Positions 17,310 to 25,564 of a DNA stretch of 64,000 nt are shown here, in pieces. The position numbers and the translations under genes were made by a program. This stretch comes from Propionivibrio soli (lineage in GTDB: Bacteria; Pseudomonadota; Gammaproteobacteria; Burkholderiales; Rhodocyclaceae), in NCBI RefSeq assembly GCF_025770765.1, contig NZ_JANZKY010000007.1, positions 124,001-188,000 on the forward strand, read 5' to 3'. Position 1 is the first letter of the stretch; each line of letters starts with the position of its first letter. Below the pieces are notes generated by a model. It was not told the origin of the DNA. It ran no database searches and saw only the letters and a program-made list of their open reading frames with translations.

Positions 17310-18878
17310 ATGACCCGCGCCACCTTGCAATCGGTATTACGACGGGTGAGCCAGGCACTGAGCCGCGAAGCGGTCGTGTGGGCCATTTTTTTCCTTTCGG
17401 TGCTCGTCACTGTGGCGCTCTGGCGTTACGCTTCGATCGAGCTCGAGCGGAGCTGGCACGAGAATTTTCGCTACCGCGTGGAGCGGCAACGCCTGGTTTT
17501 CCTCCAACACGTGAACCAATACGAGCAGCTCCTCCGGGGTGCCGGTGGGCTGTTCAGCATGGGGGAGCGCATCACTCGCGAGCAGTGGCACGGGTATGTC
17601 GAATCCTTGGAACTAGGACGGCTTCTCCCCGGTGCGCAGGCACTGGGTTTTGCGGTCGTCGTTTCGAGAGCGGGCCGAGAAGTTGTTGAGGCGACGGTTC
17701 GTGCCGAGGGGTTCGCAAATTACACGATTTACCCCGATGGTGACCGGGAGCCGCTATCTGCGGTTGTCTTCATTGAGCCTTTGACGGCAGGCAATGCGCA
17801 CGTGCTCGGCTATGACATGTACGTCGACCCGGTGCGGCGGGAGGCCATGGAGCGCGCCCGGGACAGCGGCCAGCCGGCGCTTTCGGGGAAAGTCGACCTC
17901 CTGGCTGGCGATGGGGGTAAGGCCTACCCGGGCTTTCTTGTTTTTATGCCCGTCTATCGCCACCGGTTGGGGCTTGAGAACACGATGGATCGGCGCGTGG
18001 CGCTGACCGGTTTCGTTTTCAGTGCTTTTCGCGCCGACGATCTCCTCAGCGATTTTTTCCGTCTCGCCCGAAATGAGATCGGCATCGCGATCTACGATGG
18101 CGAGCCGAACCCAGACAATCTCCTCGCCACTTCCTGGAAAAACGGGGTTCATCCCGGTGCCGCCAGCCGTCATACGATCGAGAGCCAGATAGAGATCGCG
18201 GGGCATCGGTGGACGGCACAGTTCCACAGTTCTCCCGCGGCCGACGCCGCGTATGCCAGTGGCGGGCCGAAGGCCGTGCTGCTCGGCGGGCTGGTGTTGA
18301 GCCTGTTGTCTTTTCTCATGCTCGAAATGAATGTGCGCTATCAGGAGTTCATCCGCGAGCAGGCGATCCGCGACCCGCTCACTGGATTGTTCAATCGGCG
18401 GTTCATGGAGGAAACGCTCGAGCGGGAAATGAGCCGGGCGACGCGTTCAAGCCAGAAACTCGCCGTGGCCATCGTCGACCTCGATCATTTCAAGGCCCTG
18501 AACGACACCTTCGGGCACGATGCGGGCGATCAAGTCCTAAAGGACTTCGCCGGGCTGTTATCGCGTTTCCGGCAGGGGACGGACGTTGCCTGCCGTTTCG
18601 GGGGCGAGGAATTCGTCCTCATCCTGCCCGAAATTGAGCCGCCGCAAGCGATAGAGCGTCTCGAGGAACTGCGGCGCTGGGCCGCCGAGCTTGAACCGCG
18701 TGTCGGCGACCGGCCGTTGGGCCGCGTCACGGTTTCGATCGGGCTGGCGATGGTCCCAACTGACGGGGCTTCGATGGACGCCGTGTTGAAGGCGGCGGAT
18801 AAAGCGCTCTACGCGGCTAAAGAGGCGGGAAGAAACCGCCTGGTCGTTTCGCCAGCGACGACGGCAGGCCTGCAGTAA
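17310..18878 (+). CDS. CHASE-GGDEF diguanylate cyclase
   Basis: 522 residues: one membrane helix (about 22-42), a periplasmic CHASE domain (about 60-250, with LPGAQALGFAVVV and FIEPLTAGNAHVLGYDMY), a second helix (about 322-340) and a cytoplasmic GGDEF domain. The active site reads GGEEF at 431-435, consistent with synthesis of cyclic di-GMP. The inhibitory RxxD site is not conserved: the aligned positions read QGTD, so product feedback may be missing. GGGGAG precedes the ATG. It lies upstream of the EptA-type gene on the same strand with its own spacer. Confidence 0.92.
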   Translation: MTRATLQSVLRRVSQALSREAVVWAIFFLSVLVTVALWRYASIELERSWHENFRYRVERQRLVFLQHVNQYEQLLRGAGGLFSMGERITREQWHGYVESLELGRLLPGAQALGFAVVVSRAGREVVEATVRAEGFANYTIYPDGDREPLSAVVFIEPLTAGNAHVLGYDMYVDPVRREAMERARDSGQPALSGKVDLLAGDGGKAYPGFLVFMPVYRHRLGLENTMDRRVALTGFVFSAFRADDLLSDFFRLARNEIGIAIYDGEPNPDNLLATSWKNGVHPGAASRHTIESQIEIAGHRWTAQFHSSPAADAAYASGGPKAVLLGGLVLSLLSFLMLEMNVRYQEFIREQAIRDPLTGLFNRRFMEETLEREMSRATRSSQKLAVAIVDLDHFKALNDTFGHDAGDQVLKDFAGLLSRFRQGTDVACRFGGEEFVLILPEIEPPQAIERLEELRRWAAELEPRVGDRPLGRVTVSIGLAMVPTDGASMDAVLKAADKALYAAKEAGRNRLVVSPATTAGLQ

Positions 18879-18920
18879 TCGCCGGTTTTGCCCCTGCACG
18901 TGCTAAGGTGATTCCGTTTC

Positions 18921-18937
18921 CTTAAGCTCGCCTTAAG
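18921..18937 (+). promoter_or_regulatory. PmrA (BasR) box
   Basis: The sequence is CTTAAG, 5 bases, CTTAAG, a perfect match to the PmrA/BasR binding consensus YTTAAK-N5-YTTAAK. It lies 90 bp before the TTG start of the EptA-type gene, a classical target of PmrAB in response to ferric iron, low pH or polymyxin. Regulation of this gene by a PmrA-like protein is an inference; pmrAB itself is not in the window. Confidence 0.78.
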
Positions 18938-18986
18938 GTGAGGTGCTTATCGTTGCGGACGCGCTCAACCATCACTGGCGACAACT

Positions 18987-19002
18987 CCCGGGACGTCCCG
19001 GG
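18987..19002. repeat. Perfect 16-bp palindrome CCCGGGACGTCCCGGG
   Basis: A perfect palindrome between the PmrA box and the start of the EptA-type gene, followed by CTATAACC. It could be an operator or, in RNA, a short hairpin in the 5' leader about 25 bases before the start codon, where it might limit translation. Nothing shows which. Confidence 0.4.
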
Positions 19003-19026
19003 CTATAACCCATAAAGGCGGCCGGC

Positions 19027-20649
19027 TTGAAGCTAAACCTTCCTTCAAAAACCCTAAGCGGCAATACGCTCATCCTTCTCGTTTCCCTGGTCATCGTCGC
19101 TGGCGGCAACCTCACGTTCTTTTCCAACGTCCTCAAAACCTACTCGCTGGGCGGGATGGGGATCGTGTACTTCGGATCGCTGGCAATTGTGCTCACCGCG
19201 ATCACGGCGTTGCTGTTCTCGCTGGTCTGCTTCGGGCGACTGACGAAACCGATCCTGGTTGTGTTCCTGCTCCTCTCGTCATTGGCGGCCTATTTCATGG
19301 ACAGCTACGGCGTCGTGATCAACGAGGAGATGCTGCGCAACGCCATTGAGACCAATGCCGCGGAGAGTTTCGACCTGCTCACCGGTAAGCTCGTTCTGTA
19401 CTTTGTCCTGCTCGGCGTGCTGCCAGCGTTCGTCGTCAGCCGATTCCGTCTCAAGCCGCGGGGCTTCGGCGCCGCGTTTAGGGCGAGGGCCATTTTTGTC
19501 GTCGTTCTCGTCGGTGTGATTGGGGCGTTGATTGCCGCTTCGGGCCCGTTCTACGCTTCCTTTCTGCGCGAACACAAATCGCTACGCAGCTATGCCAACC
19601 CGACCTATTTCACCTACTCGTCGGTGAGGCTCGTTCAAGGCGCGTCGGCTGCCACGGGCGGCACGCAGACGGTTGCCGTCCTCGGCGAGGATGCGCGGAT
19701 ACCGGAGACCGACCAGGATCGCGAGCTTATCTTCCTCGTCGTCGGCGAAACGGCGCGTGCCGATCATTTTTCGCTCAACGGCTACGAACGCGACACCAAT
19801 CCCCGGTTGCGTGAGGCGAAGGCCGTCAGCTTTCCCAACGTGTGGTCATGCGGCACATCAACGGCCGTTTCGGTCCCCTGCATGTTCTCGATGGGCGGCA
19901 TGGACAAGTTTGACGTGAAGACGGCCGGCTTGAAGGAAAACCTGCTCGACGTGCTTCGGCATGCGGGCGTGAACGTGCTGTGGCTGGAGAACAATTCGGA
20001 CTCGAAAGGCGTCGCCATCCGGTCCGACTACCGGAACTTCAAATCGCGCGACCTCAACCCGGTATGCGATGAGGAGTGCCGTGACGAAGGCATGCTGGTC
20101 GGGCTACAGGACTACATCGACAGCCACCCGAAAGGCGACATCGTGGTCGTCATGCATCAGATGGGTAATCACGGGCCTGCGTACTTCAAGCGTTATCCGC
20201 CAGCGTTCGAGAAATTCACGCCGGCATGCAAGAGCAACGACTTGAGCCAGTGCAGTAACGAAGAAATACGCAACGCCTACGATAACGCGATCCTTTATAC
20301 CGACCATTTCCTCGGTAAAGCGATCGATGTGCTGAAGCACAATGACGACAAGTTCGAAACCGCCCTGTTATACCTCAGCGACCATGGCGAATCGCTGGGT
20401 GAAAACGGTATCTACCTGCATGGCTTGCCCCGCGCCGTCGCGCCCGAGGCCCAGATCCACATTCCGGCGGTGATGTGGACAGGGAAGGGTTTCGCGCACG
20501 AGATCGACGAACAGGGGCTGCAGAAGAAACGCTTGGAACGTTTTACCCACGACAGCGTCCCGCATACAGTGCTCGGGTTGATGGAGATCCAAACCAAGGT
20601 ATACCGCCCGGAACTCGATATCCTCAAAGGTTTGAGAAAACACGAGTAG
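19027..20649 (+). CDS. eptA: EptA-type phosphoethanolamine transferase
   Basis: 540 residues. Five N-terminal membrane helices (to about 175) are followed by a periplasmic alkaline-phosphatase/sulfatase fold. Motifs: FLVVGETARADHFSLNGYERDTNP (metal-binding Glu), the Thr nucleophile in CGTSTAVSVPCMFS, NHGPAYFKRYP and YLSDHGESLGENG. Cysteines are placed for disulphides (CDEEC, ACKSNDLSQCS). It should transfer phosphoethanolamine from phosphatidylethanolamine to lipid A, giving polymyxin resistance. The start is TTG, with AAAGGCGG upstream. The PmrA box upstream fits the family's regulation. A terminator follows at 20763-20803. Confidence 0.93.
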   Translation: MKLNLPSKTLSGNTLILLVSLVIVAGGNLTFFSNVLKTYSLGGMGIVYFGSLAIVLTAITALLFSLVCFGRLTKPILVVFLLLSSLAAYFMDSYGVVINEEMLRNAIETNAAESFDLLTGKLVLYFVLLGVLPAFVVSRFRLKPRGFGAAFRARAIFVVVLVGVIGALIAASGPFYASFLREHKSLRSYANPTYFTYSSVRLVQGASAATGGTQTVAVLGEDARIPETDQDRELIFLVVGETARADHFSLNGYERDTNPRLREAKAVSFPNVWSCGTSTAVSVPCMFSMGGMDKFDVKTAGLKENLLDVLRHAGVNVLWLENNSDSKGVAIRSDYRNFKSRDLNPVCDEECRDEGMLVGLQDYIDSHPKGDIVVVMHQMGNHGPAYFKRYPPAFEKFTPACKSNDLSQCSNEEIRNAYDNAILYTDHFLGKAIDVLKHNDDKFETALLYLSDHGESLGENGIYLHGLPRAVAPEAQIHIPAVMWTGKGFAHEIDEQGLQKKRLERFTHDSVPHTVLGLMEIQTKVYRPELDILKGLRKHE

Positions 20650-20762
20650 GCGGTAGCGCCTTCCGGCTGATCAGCGTTCCGGTCGCCTCCTTACCGGGGC
20701 TGCCCGTGGAGGCGAAAACAGGCGCCCCCTGTCGGAGCCCTTTACACCTGCCCGTGCTTACC

Positions 20763-20803
20763 TTTCGGGCAATCTCGCCAAGGCCCGAAAACCTTTTTCT
20801 TTT
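20763..20803 (+). terminator. Probable rho-independent terminator after eptA
   Basis: An 8-bp stem, TTTCGGGC (20763-20770) with GCCCGAAA (20783-20790), is followed within two bases by a T-rich tract (CTTTTTCTTTT). It lies 114 bp after the eptA stop and before the PEP-CTERM gene, so it separates the two units. Confidence 0.7.
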
Positions 20804-20936
20804 CAAGGTCATTCCCTTCTCCGGAATGCACCTTGCTTCGCCCTCATTGCGCCAGCGGATACCGTTGTCTGAGGTATTCCTGCCGCGAGGTTCCAATACC
20901 AAGAAGTACGCAAGTACCTAACAGGGGGATTTCATC

Positions 20937-21635
20937 ATGCTAACCAAGGCGATCTGGCCGCTTTTCGCACTCGTTGTCGCATCAAATGCGGCGGCGTATT
21001 CGGTGAACAACGCCAGCGGATGGAACACAACGGGCCTGACCGGGTTCTCCACGACCGGCGCGATGATGGACGGAATGACCGTCTCGGCCATCTTCGTCGA
21101 TGGGACCAAGCAAACGGCGACCTGGGCCGACGATCCGTCGTCGGAAAACGGCGGTAAGGCAAGCGGTACGGACTTCATCTTCAGGGAATCGGGTGACACC
21201 TTCAGCAATCGCTGGACGCTGACGAGCACCGCGAGCCTGAAACCCATCCGCTCCTTGATCGTCGATGCAGGTACCGGCAATACCGTGTTCGATATCGTGT
21301 ACGCAATGGGTATGGATTTCGGTTCGCCAGGATCGATGAACGGCTACTTCGACATAACGCTCATCAAGGCAGGCGTCGTCGCCGATGTCGTCTTCTCCGG
21401 ACCGGTTTCTGTAAATCATGTCTTTTACGGCGACCTGTACCGGACGATGACGATCAACTTCACGAACCCGGAAGGCTACTTCGGCTTCAATTTCTTCCGT
21501 ATTCAGGCCGATACCGACAACCTGCGAATCGCGGGCGACATCGTGCCCGACAATGGCGTCCCTGAGCCGACGGTCATCGCGCTACTGGGCGCTAGTCTGC
21601 TGGGCCTGGCGTTTGGTCGTCGCCGGAGGATGTAG
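20937..21635 (+). CDS. PEP-CTERM sorting-signal secreted protein
   Basis: 232 residues. An N-terminal signal peptide (about 1-20, ending ASNAAA) and a C-terminal PEP-CTERM tail (VPEPTVIALLGASLLGLAFG then RRRRM) flank a beta-rich body with many Thr, Ser and Asn. The tail should be cut by an EpsH-type exosortase, which must be encoded elsewhere. Such proteins are surface or exopolysaccharide-associated. AGGGGG lies 8 bases before the ATG. It is flanked by terminators, so it is probably monocistronic. Confidence 0.93.
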   Translation: MLTKAIWPLFALVVASNAAAYSVNNASGWNTTGLTGFSTTGAMMDGMTVSAIFVDGTKQTATWADDPSSENGGKASGTDFIFRESGDTFSNRWTLTSTASLKPIRSLIVDAGTGNTVFDIVYAMGMDFGSPGSMNGYFDITLIKAGVVADVVFSGPVSVNHVFYGDLYRTMTINFTNPEGYFGFNFFRIQADTDNLRIAGDIVPDNGVPEPTVIALLGASLLGLAFGRRRRM

Positions 21636-21687
21636 CCTCGGGTGTCTGAATTCGAGGGTACAAGCGCCCTCAAAACTGAGAGAAGGA

Positions 21688-21724
21688 GCCAAGGGCTTCC
21701 AGTGATGGGAGCCCTTGGCGTTTT
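21688..21724 (+). terminator. Rho-independent terminator after the PEP-CTERM gene
   Basis: The stem GCCAAGGGCT (21688-21697) pairs with AGCCCTTGGC (21710-21719), 10 bp plus extra inner pairs, followed by GTTTTCC. It sits 52 bp after the stop codon. Confidence 0.8.
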
Positions 21725-21815
21725 CCGGCGTGATAAGCCACCTGTTTCCAACGTAACCATTGCCGCGACGCTTGCGAAAGGCGGCGTACGACGCCGGGTG
21801 CGAAATCGGCCGCGC

Positions 21816-22703
21816 CTAATCGCTCAGCCCGGCAATCAACCGGCCGATTTCCTTGTACGTGGATTCTTTGGCGGCGGCGTTTCCGGTTGCCCCCGCGAGA
21901 TAGGCGGTAACGACGAAGGGAGAGCGTGCGCCTGCCCAGATGACGCCGATGTCCGCCATGTCGCGTCGGCTCGTTCCCGTCTTGTCAGCGATAATCCAGT
22001 TCTCGGGAAGCCCGGCCTTCAGCCGCTTGCCGCCGGTTTGGTTGCCGACGAGCCAGGCACGCAGGAGCTGCCGCGACTTTTCGGACAGTACGTTACCCAG
22101 GACCAATGAACGAACCGTTTCGGCCATCGCGCGCGGCGTCGTTGTGTCCATCGGCTCCGTGGGGTGCGGATTGTTCAGTTCGGTTTCGTACCGATCGAAA
22201 CGCGTCACGGTGTCCCCGATCTGGCGGATGAATCCGGTAAGACCGGCCGGCCCGCCGAAGCTCTTCAGGATGAGGTTCGCCGCCGTGTTGTCGCTCGTCA
22301 CCAAGGTCGCCTCGCATAGCTCGGCGAGTGACATGCCATTGCCGTCCGCGTGCTTCTCGGTGACGGGCGACCACTCGACGAGATCCTTCTTGGCGTAGGT
22401 AATGCGGCGTTGTATCGAATCCTGGCCTTGGTCATCACGATAGAGGGCGAACGCACTGGCGGCGAGCTTGAAGGAGCTCAGCATCATGAAGCGTTCGTCG
22501 GACCGGTTACCGTATTGCGCTCCCGTCGCCGTGTCGAGGATGTGAACGCCCAGCCTTCCACCCGACGTGGCTTCCAGCGCGCGCAGGCGGGCGTGGGCTG
22601 CGTCGGTGCCCAGATCGGCCGAGGCGAAACTATTTCTTGTATTGATCGCGAGCAGAGGCAAAACCGCGGCCGGTGTGAGCGAGATGAATCTGCGTCTGTC
22701 CAT
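21816..22703 (-). CDS. Class A beta-lactamase with twin-arginine signal
   Basis: 295 residues. All class A motifs are present: SSFK (Ser76, Lys79; Ambler 70/73), SDN (137-139; 130-132), the omega-loop RYETELN (Glu173; 166, Asn177; 170) and KTG (241-243; 234-236). The start MDRRRFISLTPAAVLPLLAI is a twin-arginine signal, as in Burkholderia Pen and Stenotrophomonas L2 enzymes, so export is probably folded via Tat. The ATG at 22703 has AGGAG upstream; a reading to 22886 is longer but unsupported. The divergent AmpR-type gene suggests induction by cell-wall fragments. The spectrum cannot be told from sequence alone. Confidence 0.95.
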   Translation of the reverse strand: MDRRRFISLTPAAVLPLLAINTRNSFASADLGTDAAHARLRALEATSGGRLGVHILDTATGAQYGNRSDERFMMLSSFKLAASAFALYRDDQGQDSIQRRITYAKKDLVEWSPVTEKHADGNGMSLAELCEATLVTSDNTAANLILKSFGGPAGLTGFIRQIGDTVTRFDRYETELNNPHPTEPMDTTTPRAMAETVRSLVLGNVLSEKSRQLLRAWLVGNQTGGKRLKAGLPENWIIADKTGTSRRDMADIGVIWAGARSPFVVTAYLAGATGNAAAKESTYKEIGRLIAGLSD

Positions 22704-22830
22704 GGGCGTTTTCTCCTGTAATCTGGTTGGGGGTGGAAGCGAGATTCTAGGGAACCGTCTGCGATCGAAAAAACGGGAAAAAACTCGGACTGACCAAAGA
22801 AAAACTTGGAGAACTCCCGGAGGGAAATGC
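22704..22830. promoter_or_regulatory. bla-ampR divergent promoter region
   Basis: 127 bp between the start codons of the beta-lactamase (minus) and its AmpR-type regulator (plus), the standard layout for LysR control. The region should hold the AmpR operator and both promoters. I cannot assign a single T-N11-A site with confidence; the half near ampR is A-rich. Confidence 0.6.
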
Positions 22831-23685
22831 ATGGATTTGCCGCTCAATGCCTTGCGTGCCTTTGAAGTCTCGGCGCGCCATCTCAACTTTACCCGTGCAG
22901 CCGAAGAGCTTTGCCTGACTCAGACCGCGGTCAGTCAGCACGTGCGCAATCTCGAAAGCCGCCTCGGCACACGACTGTTCCGCCGCGTGCCGAAGGGCTT
23001 GGCCTTGACCGACGAAGGACTGATGCTGTTGCCGGTACTGGTCGAGTCGTTCGAGCGCATGTCGTCGCTGCTCGACAACCTGCGCCGCGGCCAGAAGCGG
23101 GAGGTATTGTCCGTGGGGACCGTGGGCACTTTCGCCGTCGGTTGGCTGTTGCCGCGCCTCGGTGAATTCCAGAAGCGGCATCCTTTCGTCGAACTCCGCT
23201 TGTTCACCAACAACAACCGAGTGGATCTGGCGGGTGAGGGGCTCGACTGCGCGATTCGCTTTGGCGACGGCCATTGGCACGGAACCGAAGCGCTGCGGCT
23301 GATGAGCGCTCCGTTGGCTCCGATGTGTTCGCCGCTTCTTCGAGGGCGCTTCAAGGAGCCGCGCGATCTGTGCGCCGCGCCGCTGTTACGTTCGTACCGC
23401 AATGACGAATGGGCGGCGTGGTTCCGACAGGCAGAGGTTACCCCGCCGGTGATTACGGGCCCGATGTTCGACTCGTCGCTCGTGCTCGCCGATGCTGCCG
23501 CGCAAGGTGCCGGCGTGGCCTTGCTGCCGACCCGTTTCTTCGAGCGCGACCTGCGCAGCGGCCGGTTGGTCAGGCCGTTCGATATCGAGATCCAAGCGGG
23601 CCGCTATTGGTTGACGTCGCTGACGACGCGGCGCCGGACGGAGGCGATGGACGCCTTTCGCGACTGGATTCTCACCGCGGCTTGA
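22831..23685 (+). CDS. ampR: AmpR/PenR-type LysR regulator of beta-lactamase
   Basis: 284 residues. A LysR helix-turn-helix (about 18-62: NFTRAAEELCLTQTAVSQHV) is followed by the stretch REVLSVGTVGTFAVGWLLPR and, further on, TNNNRVDLAGEGLDCAIRFG, which is strongly diagnostic of AmpR and PenR. These proteins sense muropeptides from wall recycling (activator anhydro-peptides versus UDP-MurNAc-pentapeptide) and induce the divergent bla gene. The ATG at 22831 has GGAGG upstream and gives the family's usual length; an in-frame extension to 22567 would overlap bla and was rejected. Confidence 0.93.
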   Translation: MDLPLNALRAFEVSARHLNFTRAAEELCLTQTAVSQHVRNLESRLGTRLFRRVPKGLALTDEGLMLLPVLVESFERMSSLLDNLRRGQKREVLSVGTVGTFAVGWLLPRLGEFQKRHPFVELRLFTNNNRVDLAGEGLDCAIRFGDGHWHGTEALRLMSAPLAPMCSPLLRGRFKEPRDLCAAPLLRSYRNDEWAAWFRQAEVTPPVITGPMFDSSLVLADAAAQGAGVALLPTRFFERDLRSGRLVRPFDIEIQAGRYWLTSLTTRRRTEAMDAFRDWILTAA

Positions 23686-23691
23686 CGGTAT

Positions 23692-24663
23692 TTAGCCCCC
23701 CTTGAAGGTTCGCCGCCACGCATTCGGCGATACCCCGAACGCCTTGCGGAAATGCAGGCGCAACGAGACGGGCGAACCGAAGCCGACGCTCGCAGCAATG
23801 CGCTCGACCGACTGATCGCCGGCTTCGAGAAGACGCTGCGTGAGGCGCAGCCGTTCGCTGAGGAGCCATTCGAGGACAGTGTTCCCGGTCAGCGCACGGA
23901 AGTGGCGCGTGAATGTGCGCCGGCTCATCAACGCTTTTTCGGACAGCGAATCCAACGTGTGGGGGAGTTGCAGGTTGGCGCGCACCCAGTCGATCAGTCC
24001 CGCCAGCCGGGCGTCGCCGGCGCTCTCGGGAAGCGGTTGTTCGACGAATTGGGCCTGCCCACCCTGGCGATGCGGTGGCACGACGAGGCGGCGAGCCACG
24101 TGATTGGCATATTCCGCACCGCACCAGCGGCGTAGCAGGTGCAGGCAACAGTCAATGCCGGCCGCCGTGCCGGCGGAAGTCAACACGTTGCCGTCTTCGA
24201 CGTAGAGCACGTCGGCGTCAACCTGCACCCGCGGGTAGCGGCGCGCGAAGTCGCCCGCGTAGGCCCAATGCGTCGTCGCGCGACATCCGTCGAGCAGCCC
24301 GGCTTCGGCCAGTACGTAAGAACCCAGGCATAGCCCGACGATCAGGGCGCCGCGGCGTTCGGCGGCTTGCAGCGCGGCGATGAGTTCCTCCGGAGGTGCT
24401 ACGTCCGGATCGGGCCAACTGGGCACGATGATCGTGTCGGCGCACCGTGTCGCTCTCAGACCGTGCGAGGCGCTGATGGTGAATCCGGCAGAGGTGGCCA
24501 GCGACGTCCCGCCTGCCGAGCAGACGAGCAGGTCGAGCGGTGGATGGATGAATGGCGCATCCACTTTCGATTCACCGAAGACCAGGCAAGGGACGGAGAG
24601 AGGGAACGGGCTGATGCCGTCGAAGGCAATGACCGCGATCGTGTGGCCGGGCTTCGTTCTCAT
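23692..24663 (-). CDS. GlxA-family transcriptional regulator (DJ-1-like plus AraC)
   Basis: 323 residues: an N-terminal DJ-1/PfpI-like domain with the nucleophile-elbow equivalent VGLCLGSYVLAEAGLLDG and ATTHW, followed by an AraC helix-turn-helix pair (about 220-320: SEKALMSRRTFTRHFRALTG, then VERIAASVGFGSPVSLRLHFRKAFG). The family senses small metabolites. It is convergent with ampR (6 bp gap) and divergent from the cysteine hydrolase gene, its probable target. The ATG at 24663 lacks a clear Shine-Dalgarno; the longer reading to 25125 overlaps the hydrolase and was rejected. Confidence 0.9.
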   Translation of the reverse strand: MRTKPGHTIAVIAFDGISPFPLSVPCLVFGESKVDAPFIHPPLDLLVCSAGGTSLATSAGFTISASHGLRATRCADTIIVPSWPDPDVAPPEELIAALQAAERRGALIVGLCLGSYVLAEAGLLDGCRATTHWAYAGDFARRYPRVQVDADVLYVEDGNVLTSAGTAAGIDCCLHLLRRWCGAEYANHVARRLVVPPHRQGGQAQFVEQPLPESAGDARLAGLIDWVRANLQLPHTLDSLSEKALMSRRTFTRHFRALTGNTVLEWLLSERLRLTQRLLEAGDQSVERIAASVGFGSPVSLRLHFRKAFGVSPNAWRRTFKGG

Positions 24664-24787
24664 GAAAATCGATGGCGCACGTGAATGGCCCGATCTTATC
24701 GTATTTTGTCGATCGGGCCACTCGTCGCCAGATCGCCAGCCGCGAATAATGGCTGCGTCATTTACGCAACCAACGAAAGGAAACGCG

Positions 24788-25420
24788 ATGTCGCAACCTA
24801 AACGAGCGCTCGTCGTCATCGACGTGCAGAACGAATATTTCACCGGCAACTTGAAGATCGAATATCCCGATGTGGCCGTTTCATTGCCGAACGTTTGCCG
24901 GGCCATGGACGCGGCGCGAGCGCACGGGATTCCGATCGTCGTTGTCCAGCACATTGCCCCGGAAGGAGCACCGATCTTTGCGCCGGGAACCCCTGGGGGC
25001 GCGTTGCATCCGGAGATCGCACGTCGCGACTGCGACCTGATCGTCGAGAAGAAGCGCACCAGCGCGTTGCACGGAACGCCGCTCGCCGCCTGGCTGCGCG
25101 AGCGGGCCATCGATACGCTGACCATCGTCGGCTACATGACCCACAACTGCGACCACACGACCGTGCTTCATGCCGGCCAGGAGGGATGGAAGGTCGAGGT
25201 TTTACATGACGCGACCGGTTCTGTTCCGTATGCGAACGAGATGGGCTTTGCGTCGGCCGAGGATATCCACCGTGTGTTCATGATCGTCATGCAGAGCAAT
25301 TTCGCCGCCGTGGCGAGTACGGAGGATTGGCTGCACGCAGTGGAAGACGGGAAGCCGCTGCCGTCGAGTTCGATCGTTCAATCCAATCGCCAGGCAGTCG
25401 CTGCGCGAAGCGCCGGTTGA
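24788..25420 (+). CDS. Cysteine hydrolase (isochorismatase-like) family protein
   Basis: 210 residues. Catalytic triad: Asp in ALVVIDVQNEYF, Lys in LIVEKKRTSALHGT and Cys in GYMTHNCDHTTVLHA. The family includes nicotinamidases, ureidoacrylate and other amidases; the substrate here is not evident. AAAGGAA precedes the ATG at 24788. Divergence from a GlxA-type regulator is a recurring arrangement for such hydrolases and suggests regulation by its substrate. Confidence 0.9.
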   Translation: MSQPKRALVVIDVQNEYFTGNLKIEYPDVAVSLPNVCRAMDAARAHGIPIVVVQHIAPEGAPIFAPGTPGGALHPEIARRDCDLIVEKKRTSALHGTPLAAWLRERAIDTLTIVGYMTHNCDHTTVLHAGQEGWKVEVLHDATGSVPYANEMGFASAEDIHRVFMIVMQSNFAAVASTEDWLHAVEDGKPLPSSSIVQSNRQAVAARSAG

Positions 25421-25564
25421 TAGCAACCAGTCTGGTTGGTGCCCATGCATCCTCGGGCGCACTCGGAATCGTGCGAGTTGCTGGACCCGTCCACCGGGAA
25501 AAGCGGGTGCTGTCGATGGCAAAGCCTAGAATGGGGTTGTTCCGATCCCAATAAGGCAGCCGCC

